Shown: one piece after another, positions 1 through 4,639 of the stretch
Layout: each line of letters opens with the position of its first letter
Position numbering within the stretch: position 1 is the first letter of the stretch
Source: Luminiphilus sp.
GTDB taxonomy: Bacteria > Pseudomonadota > Gammaproteobacteria > Pseudomonadales > Halieaceae
Direction: 5' to 3'
DNA length: 6,675 nucleotides
NCBI GenBank assembly: GCA_024638905.1
Contig: JAHEJH010000093.1
Location: 1 to 6,675, forward strand
The notes under the pieces: model-generated
What the model was told of the DNA's origin: nothing
Databases searched by the model: none
Seen by the model: the letters and a program-made list of their open reading frames with translations, nothing else
Program-made: the position numbers and the translations under genes

Positions 1-465
1 GTCAGCAACAGGCACTTTTGCACCGGAGATTTGCGATCCGCTGCGTCGGGTTTCGAGCCGGTCAAGCGCCAGACGACCTGCGCGCTCTGCCATGGCGACG
101 GTCGCGACGCACTCACCGCCGGCGAGCCTCGGTAGCCAAGCCGATTTTTGCGCCTCGGTGCCGAAGCGCTGAATCGCCTCACTGGCCAGATAGACAGAGC
201 TGCTAAAGGGTAATGGTGCTGCACTGCGCCCCATTTCCTCGGCAATGATCGCCAACTCGTAATAACTCAGACCCAGACCGCCGTAGGCCTCGGGAATCAC
301 CGTGGCGGTCCACCCCATCTCGGCAACCTTCTGCCATAGCGCGGCGTCCCAGTCCTCATCACCATCCAGCACCGCCCTTACTGCGGTCGTGGGGCAGTGC
401 TCGGTCAAAAACCCGCGCGCCTGCTCTCTCAGCAGTTGCTGCTCCTCGGAAAACTCAAAATTCAT
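1..465 (-). CDS. Acyl-CoA dehydrogenase family protein, N-terminal part (runs off window)
   Basis: Reading leftward from the ATG at 465-463, the frame stays open for exactly 155 codons to base 1, so only the N-terminal part of a protein expected to be near 380-400 residues is present. It starts MNFEFSEEQQLLREQARGFL, the usual opening helix of acyl-CoA dehydrogenases. It continues with GWTATVIPEAYGGLGL (residues 51-66), an AEEMGR segment (75-80), and LPRLAGGECVATVAMAE (111-127). These flavoenzymes oxidise acyl-CoA thioesters to 2-enoyl-CoA, passing electrons to ETF and on to ubiquinone. The stretch after residue 125 is odd: where typical members have T-E-P-x-A-G-S-D this one has A-E-R-A-G and a shorter loop before S-G-A-K (147-150). 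That suggests a divergent subfamily. The catalytic base region is outside the window, so substrate cannot be judged. No strong ribosome binding site is seen; GGGCGA lies 5 bases ahead of the ATG. The coq4-like gene lies 53 bases upstream on the same strand. Confidence 0.9.
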   Translation of the reverse strand, partial: MNFEFSEEQQLLREQARGFLTEHCPTTAVRAVLDGDEDWDAALWQKVAEMGWTATVIPEAYGGLGLSYYELAIIAEEMGRSAAPLPFSSSVYLASEAIQRFGTEAQKSAWLPRLAGGECVATVAMAERAGRLALDRLETRRSGSQISGAKVPVAD

Positions 466-518
466 AGCTGTCGCCCGATTAAAAAACTCGGCGTAGGGTA
501 GCAGAACTGCTTATGGCT

Positions 519-1265
519 TCACGCCGCGAACAAGAGTTGAGGCGCTTGCTCCCGAAGGCGCTGATATTGACGGGGTGGCTGAAATCCGAGTTCCAAGCGC
601 AACTCATCGATCGGTTCGGCAAGCCGCTCCTCCCAGTCAATCTCGGCCATCCAGATCGCCTTTTGAGCGATCTGGGCGCCTTCTAGAATAAGCGGCCTCA
701 CATCAAACTGCGGCACCTCCCGCAGATACTTCCACTTGGCGATCCACACGATAAAACTGATACCGCGGTTTGGTGTTTGGGTCTTCATGAATGACAGCAG
801 ACTGAGCTCACCCACCGGATCCCGCCCGTAGCCCGTCATGACATGCTGCAGGTCATGGATATCCCGCAATCGATCGGCCAACCAGATCTCATCCTCAGAG
901 AGGCCGCGATAGATTTCTTCGCGGGCACCGGTCTCACTCGAGGCGATCAAGCCATCCGCCGACAGGTGCTCTGCATGCACAAAATCGTAGTAAGTGCGTC
1001 CGATACTCCCTGCAGGCAGGCTCAAGAGCCACTCGCGGTCATTGAGCTTGCTGACGATGTCGGGCTTTTTCTGCAATAAGGCGCGGCCGCGATCGCTGGA
1101 TCTCAAGCGCCTTACGGCGGCGCCCAGGCTGTCACCCTTGAGCGCTTCAATAATGTGAAACACCTGCGTGGTGTCGTCAGGGTTTTTGAGCAACTCGCGC
1201 ATGCCGCGCCATGCCGCAAGCGGTTTGATCTGGTTGCGAAGCCACACTGTTTTCAGGCGTTTCAT
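519..1265 (-). CDS. Coq4 family protein (ubiquinone biosynthesis-type)
   Basis: A 248-residue protein is read from the ATG at 1265. A TTG 18 bases upstream (1283) would add six residues, but it has no ribosome binding site in front; a GAG-rich stretch lies about 11 bases before the ATG. The family call rests on the metal-binding signature H-D-x-x-H-x11-E, seen as HDLQH at residues 137-141 with the glutamate at 153, inside DIHDLQHVMTGYGRDPVGEL. The length is close to eukaryotic COQ4 (about 265 residues without a need for a mitochondrial presequence here). Family knowledge: COQ4 acts in coenzyme Q assembly and has been linked to oxidative removal of the ring C1 carboxyl group; it behaves as a peripheral membrane protein. 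Bacterial homologues are less studied and their role is not certain. No signal peptide or membrane segment is visible. It lies between an NhaC-type antiporter and an acyl-CoA dehydrogenase, all on the minus strand, with no other quinone gene in view. The gene ends with TGA at 521-519. Confidence 0.87.
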   Translation of the reverse strand: MKRLKTVWLRNQIKPLAAWRGMRELLKNPDDTTQVFHIIEALKGDSLGAAVRRLRSSDRGRALLQKKPDIVSKLNDREWLLSLPAGSIGRTYYDFVHAEHLSADGLIASSETGAREEIYRGLSEDEIWLADRLRDIHDLQHVMTGYGRDPVGELSLLSFMKTQTPNRGISFIVWIAKWKYLREVPQFDVRPLILEGAQIAQKAIWMAEIDWEERLAEPIDELRLELGFQPPRQYQRLREQAPQLLFAA

Positions 1266-1283
1266 TTTCGTTTCTACTCTCAA

Positions 1284-1387
1284 CTTTATTTAAGAGCGCG
1301 GGCCTTCCACAGACCTAGCCCCGGCACAACACTCATCCAGCTCGCACAGGGCACTGGCTACCTGCACTGTGGGCCAAGCCGGCGCGC
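1284..1387 (-). other. Antiporter-coq4 intergenic region with long-range inverted repeats
   Basis: Roughly one hundred bases lie between the antiporter stop and the coq4-like start. GAGCGCG (1294-1300) can pair with CGCGCTC (1383-1389, overlapping the antiporter stop codon), and GGCC at 1301-1304 can extend this with a GGCC near 1371-1375 after an asymmetric bulge. A smaller stem, CACAGGGCA (1345-1353) with TGCACTGTG (1363-1371), has one mismatch in nine. On the minus strand the outer stem is followed by TTAAATAAAG rather than a run of T, so a normal intrinsic terminator is not supported. It may be a leader or processing structure. Confidence 0.3.
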
Positions 1388-2731
1388 TCAAGCCATCACG
1401 ACAAAGAGGATAGCGGCGACGGCCGCGCCCAACAATGCATAGGGCAGCTGTGTGAGTGCATGCTCATGCGTCCGGCAACCGGCTCCCTGCGCTGAGAGCA
1501 CCGTCGAATCCGAGTAAAAACAGGCATGTGAGCCAAAACCACTGGCCGAAAACAATGCTCCCATGACCAGCGGGATGCTGACCTCAAAGGTCTGCGCCAA
1601 CGGGAAAGCAATGGGCATGGTGATGGCAATCACACCCCAGTTGGATCCGGTGGTAAACGACAGCAGTGACACGGTGATAAACACCACAACCGGTAATAAC
1701 TGCGCCGTCATGAAAGGTGACACCGCGTCGATGACATAGGGCGTGAGGCCCAAACGGTCGTTGGCTTCGACAAACACAAATAGGGTGAGCAGCATCGCCA
1801 GCACCGGCACCATGGACTTAATGCCGTCGATACAGGTGTCGAATAACTCGCCCAGCGGCATGACGCGCCATAAAGCGTAGTGGACAAAGGTCACCAAAAT
1901 CCCTGCGATGACACCCCGAAGCAAATCGATGCTCGGAAACACTGTGAAGAAGACCATCGCAATAATGGGGAAGAAGAACACACTCATGCCGCCCCGCGCG
2001 GTCTCTTCCACCGCCAACGCTTCGTCCTCGAAAATACCGAGATCACCTGTGCTTTCGGCGTGCGCTTCGGCCCGACGCATCGCGCCCAAAAGAGGAATGG
2101 CCCCTATCGCCACCAGTGGGACAATCAGCAGCGCCACAATGGGATAAAACATGTAAGGAATAGAGTGGATGAAAACCGACAGACCTTGGCCTTCGGGCGC
2201 CACGCCATTCTGCTCCAGCAGACTGGCGAAATAAGCACCCCAACTCGATAAAGGGACCAGTAAGCACAACGGCGCCGCGGTTGAATCCACGACATACGCG
2301 AGCATGGCGCGCGAGGTGCGGAAGCGATCGGTCACCGCTTTCATGGTCGCACCCACCGTCAGTGAATTCAGGTAGTCGTCCAGGAAAATCACCAGGCCAA
2401 GGCCCCAGGTGGCAAGCAGTCCGCCGCGCTTGGTCTCGATCCGATTCATCAGTGCCCGACCAAAAGCATAGGAACCACCGCCCTTGACCAACAGGCCAAT
2501 AAATCCGCCGTAAAGACCGCAGACCAGCATGACCCAGGCCACATCCTCGGCCATCAACGTAGCCAGCGTCGCCTCAGCCATGGCATCGAGAAAACCGAAC
2601 CCCTCCATAATGAAAAAGGCGAACAACGCCCCCGCCAGCACTGATTCAAGCGTCCGGCGACTCCAAATCGCCAGACAGAGCACCAGCAAGGTCGGCAGTA
2701 ATGTTACGAACCCGTATTCCATCGATACCAA
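1388..2731 (-). CDS. NhaC family Na+/H+ antiporter
   Basis: A 447-residue, strongly hydrophobic inner-membrane protein with roughly a dozen predicted membrane spans. Family marks include FLDDYLNSLTVG (117-128) with a paired aspartate, followed by a VVDSTAAPLCLLVPLSSWGAY stretch (residues 147-167); FTTGSNWG (359-366); and a C-terminal SDSTVLSAQGAG...HALTQLPYALLG segment (407-435). The last matches the SDTT-SS-G-AG...H-TQLPYA pattern typical of NhaC antiporters. Members exchange Na+ (some exchange organic anions such as malate/lactate) for protons, so the exact substrate here is open. The hydrophilic stretch at 217-247, rich in Glu and Arg, is probably a cytoplasmic loop between two halves of the transporter. 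The TTG at 2731 was chosen because AGGA (2744-2741) sits 9 bases ahead of it; the ATG at 2722 would shorten the protein by three residues but places AGGA 18 bases away. It is the first gene of the leftward set and diverges from the acyltransferase operon. Confidence 0.88.
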   Translation of the reverse strand: MVSMEYGFVTLLPTLLVLCLAIWSRRTLESVLAGALFAFFIMEGFGFLDAMAEATLATLMAEDVAWVMLVCGLYGGFIGLLVKGGGSYAFGRALMNRIETKRGGLLATWGLGLVIFLDDYLNSLTVGATMKAVTDRFRTSRAMLAYVVDSTAAPLCLLVPLSSWGAYFASLLEQNGVAPEGQGLSVFIHSIPYMFYPIVALLIVPLVAIGAIPLLGAMRRAEAHAESTGDLGIFEDEALAVEETARGGMSVFFFPIIAMVFFTVFPSIDLLRGVIAGILVTFVHYALWRVMPLGELFDTCIDGIKSMVPVLAMLLTLFVFVEANDRLGLTPYVIDAVSPFMTAQLLPVVVFITVSLLSFTTGSNWGVIAITMPIAFPLAQTFEVSIPLVMGALFSASGFGSHACFYSDSTVLSAQGAGCRTHEHALTQLPYALLGAAVAAILFVVMA

Positions 2732-2740
2732 AGGACTGAT

Positions 2741-2744
2741 TCCT
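2741..2744 (-). promoter_or_regulatory. Ribosome binding site of the NhaC-family gene
   Basis: On the minus strand AGGA precedes the TTG at 2731 by 9 bases. This spacing favours the TTG over the ATG at 2722, so it decides the start. Confidence 0.55.
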
Positions 2745-2850
2745 GTTTCACGTTATTAAAGCGTCAAAGCTCGCGCACCCCGGCCTTCGTAACCGTGGTC
2801 TCTCTCGCAGGACCCTAAACGCCTTTCACAACTGCCCGTGTGAACCACTC

Positions 2851-2870
2851 ATGCGCGATTTATCGCTCAT
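2851..2870. promoter_or_regulatory. 20-bp near-perfect palindrome, candidate operator
   Basis: The arms ATGcGCGAT (2851-2859) and ATCGCtCAT (2862-2870) are inverted copies with one mismatch in nine positions and a 2-base centre TT. Size and symmetry fit a homodimeric helix-turn-helix regulator site, and it sits about mid-way in the divergent region. No regulator gene is in the window and I do not recognise the sequence as a known consensus. Confidence 0.4.
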
Positions 2871-2917
2871 TGGCTCTTTATTACTCGCCAGCTTGTGGTT
2901 TTTTTACGTTTGGAGCT

Positions 2918-2957
2918 CTCACAGACAGCCGTGTAAGGTGCTCATACTGTCTGTTAG
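2918..2957. repeat. Inverted repeat upstream of the acyltransferase operon
   Basis: CTcACAGACAG (2918-2928) and CTGTCTGTtAG (2947-2957) are inverted copies matching at ten of eleven positions, including a perfect 8-bp core, around an 18-base spacer. The right arm ends 26 bases before the chosen GTG start at 2984. It could be a two-half-site operator or a hairpin in the mRNA leader. No T run follows, so it is not a terminator. Confidence 0.45.
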
Positions 2958-2983
2958 CCAGAATACGCGAAGTCGAGTCTGTC

Positions 2984-4639
2984 GTGTCACTTTCCACTCT
3001 GCTCCAGAACATTGCTGACGCCGAGCAAGGCCCTACAACCTGCGCGGTATTTGATTTTGACGGGACCATCATCTCGGGCTACTCCGCGACTGCGTTTCTC
3101 AAGGATCAAATAGCCCGGGGCGAGATCTCGCCCGCTGATCTGGTGCAGCTGACCCAAGCGGCGACCCGCTTTGGCATAGGCTCCTTGGGCTTTTCGGCAC
3201 TGATGGCGGTTCACGCGCAATATCTGGCAGGTCGTTCAGAGGCGGGCTACGTTGCCAATAGCGAGCGACTGTTTCGCAGAGCGATTGCCAAACTGATCTA
3301 TCCCGAGGCCCGACAATTGATCGAAGCGCACCGCGCTGCCGGTCACAGTATCGCGATCATCAGCTCAGCCACGCCCTATCAGGTGCTGCCCGCAGCGAGG
3401 GATCTGGGCATCGAGCACGTCTATGCGACTGACCTAGAAGTTGAAGACGGCCAATTCACGGGCGGCGTCGTGCAGCCCACCTGTTTTGGTATCGGCAAAG
3501 TCCATGCCGCCGAGCGTTTCACAGCGCAACAGGGCAGCGATCTAGAAAATTGCTTCTTCTACAGCGACAGCACCGACGACATCGAATTACTGGAAACAGC
3601 AGGGCGCCCGGTTGTCCTGAACGGTAGTCGCGAGCTGAAAGCGGTCGCCCGGAATGAAGGCTGGTCGATGGCCGACTTCAGCAGCCGGGGTAACGCCACA
3701 AGCAGTCAGGTCGTGCGCTCACTTGCCGCAACCGGGTCACTAGTGGGGAGCTTCATGATGGGCTTGCCGCTCTATGCCTTGAGTGGCTCACGGCGAGACT
3801 CTCTCAACTTCTCGATCTCCCTGTTCGCCGAAACCGCCAGCGCGTTGATCGGATTGGATCTCGATGTGCGCGGCCGCGAACACCTTTGGAAACAGCGCCC
3901 AGCGATCTTCATGTTCAACCACCAAAGCAACGCCGACATGCTGATCATGGCCAGCCTAATCCGACGGGATATTGTGGGCGTCGGCAAAAGAGAGCTGAAA
4001 AACCTGCCTGTCATCGGCCCTCTGATGGGTGCGGCGGGCGTTGTTTTCATTGATCGCAGCGACCGGCAAGCAGCCATCGAAACCATGAAGCCGCTGGTGC
4101 AGGCAATGCAGGACGAAAAGAAAAGTCTCGTCATAGCGCCCGAGGGCACCCGCGCTCCAACACCGAAGCTAGGCGCATTTAAAAAGGGCGGCTTCCATGT
4201 GGCGATTCAGTCCGGTGTCCCCATTGTGCCGGTCGTCATTCACAACTCTGGCGACATCTCTCCAAAGGGAGATAAAATTTTTAGAAGCGGTACCGTGCAC
4301 GTCGATGTACTGCCGGCCATTGAGACCACCGATTGGTCTGTTGCAAACATCGATGAGCACGTGGCCGAGGTCCGCAATGCATTTCTGAGAACACTGGGCC
4401 AGCCAGAGCTCTCGGCAGAAGAGACGGCCAAGGCGCGCCGCAATACGCCCGATGATTTGAAGCCCGAGGTGCGCGGCCGACGAAGGAAGGTAGCGCTCAA
4501 ACAGTCGGTAAGCGAGTCAAAGGAGCAAGACATCGTGTCGTCAGAAAGTGGCACCAAACAAAGCGCTACGCTCGATGGGGCACAATCGGCCAGTCTGCAG
4601 ACTGGCTTCGACCCAGAGGCTCCGGCCACAAGGCACTGA
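2984..4639 (+). CDS. HAD-IB phosphatase / PlsC-type acyltransferase fusion protein
   Basis: A 551-residue two-domain protein read from the GTG at 2984. The first domain (about 20-230) is a SerB-like HAD-IB phosphatase: motif I is AVFDFDGT with nucleophile D24 and D26, motif II is SSAT (127-130), K172 is the motif III lysine, and motif IV is YSDSTDD with D195 and D198/D199. A hydrophobic segment (about 245-267) may anchor it to the membrane. The second domain (about 285-470) is a PlsC acyltransferase with NHQSNAD (N312, H313, D318), FIDR (355-358), EGTR (387-390) and VPIVPVVI (412-419), which transfers an acyl chain to 1-acyl-glycerol-3-phosphate to make phosphatidate. The tail (about 475-551) is Lys/Arg/Ser/Glu-rich and low complexity. 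All catalytic residues are present. The HAD substrate is unknown; phosphatidate or a lysolipid phosphate is possible. The GTG was preferred to the upstream GTG at 2840 because GAG lies 6 bases ahead, the phosphatase fold begins just after it, and its N-terminus matches that of the next protein. Mycobacterial PlsC (Rv2483c) has the same fusion. Confidence 0.9.
   Translation: MSLSTLLQNIADAEQGPTTCAVFDFDGTIISGYSATAFLKDQIARGEISPADLVQLTQAATRFGIGSLGFSALMAVHAQYLAGRSEAGYVANSERLFRRAIAKLIYPEARQLIEAHRAAGHSIAIISSATPYQVLPAARDLGIEHVYATDLEVEDGQFTGGVVQPTCFGIGKVHAAERFTAQQGSDLENCFFYSDSTDDIELLETAGRPVVLNGSRELKAVARNEGWSMADFSSRGNATSSQVVRSLAATGSLVGSFMMGLPLYALSGSRRDSLNFSISLFAETASALIGLDLDVRGREHLWKQRPAIFMFNHQSNADMLIMASLIRRDIVGVGKRELKNLPVIGPLMGAAGVVFIDRSDRQAAIETMKPLVQAMQDEKKSLVIAPEGTRAPTPKLGAFKKGGFHVAIQSGVPIVPVVIHNSGDISPKGDKIFRSGTVHVDVLPAIETTDWSVANIDEHVAEVRNAFLRTLGQPELSAEETAKARRNTPDDLKPEVRGRRRKVALKQSVSESKEQDIVSSESGTKQSATLDGAQSASLQTGFDPEAPATRH
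4589..4606. repeat. Perfect 18-bp palindrome near the end of the HAD-PlsC gene
   Basis: GCCAGTCTGCAGACTGGC reads the same on both strands. As RNA it gives a 7-bp stem with a UGCA loop, extendable by a G-U pair (4588/4607). It falls in the low-complexity C-terminal tail (coding A-S-L-Q-T-G), 33 bases before the plsB start. TTCGACC follows, with no T run, so it is not an intrinsic terminator. It may affect mRNA stability, differential expression of the two genes, or bind a dimeric protein. Confidence 0.5.
4630..4633 (+). promoter_or_regulatory. Ribosome binding site for the PlsB-type gene
   Basis: AAGG ends 6 bases before the GTG at 4640, a good distance, and lies inside the last codons of the preceding gene. 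It supports GTG 4640 over the in-frame TTG codons at 4646, 4655 and 4658. Confidence 0.6.

Larger units (their letters stand above)
2732..2983. promoter_or_regulatory. Divergent control region between antiporter and acyltransferase operon
   Basis: These 252 bases separate the leftward antiporter gene from the rightward operon and must hold the promoters of at least the two flanking genes. I see no good sigma-70 pair on either strand; AT-rich stretches at 2752-2760 and 2876-2910 (with T7 at 2899-2905) are the likeliest locations. Two dyads (2851-2870 and 2918-2957) are listed separately. The + strand frame is open from a GTG at 2840, but the 48 residues it would add look non-coding (see rejected items). 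Confidence 0.5.

Noticed and set aside
500..511. AGCAGAACTGCT palindrome between coq4-like gene and acyl-CoA dehydrogenase
   Set aside because: Only 5-bp arms with a 2-base centre, too tight for an RNA hairpin, and it is not directly followed by a T run (the T6 lies about 14 bases further on the minus strand).
1880..2251. 123-codon plus-strand open frame inside the antiporter gene
   Set aside because: Antisense to conserved membrane spans; His/Arg/Asn-rich composition typical of the reverse of a hydrophobic gene.
2840..2983. N-terminal extension of the HAD-PlsC gene from a GTG at 2840 (48 extra residues)
   Set aside because: The added peptide is Cys/Tyr-rich, has no family resemblance, would cover both dyads, and the GTG at 2984 has a GAG 6 bases upstream and an N-terminus matching the next protein.
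2732..2983. Specific sigma-70 promoters for the divergent genes
   Set aside because: TTGACG on the minus strand and several T-rich stretches were tried, but none pairs with a good -10 box at 16-18 bases.
3772..4149. 125-codon open frame on the minus strand inside HAD-PlsC
   Set aside because: Antisense to the conserved PlsC motifs; Arg/Met/Ser-rich with no recognisable domain.
4256..4279. Terminator-like hairpin (ATCTCTC/GGGAGAT, followed by AAAATTTTT)
   Set aside because: It lies inside the PlsC domain coding sequence, has a G-U pair, and AAAA separates stem and T run; probably chance.
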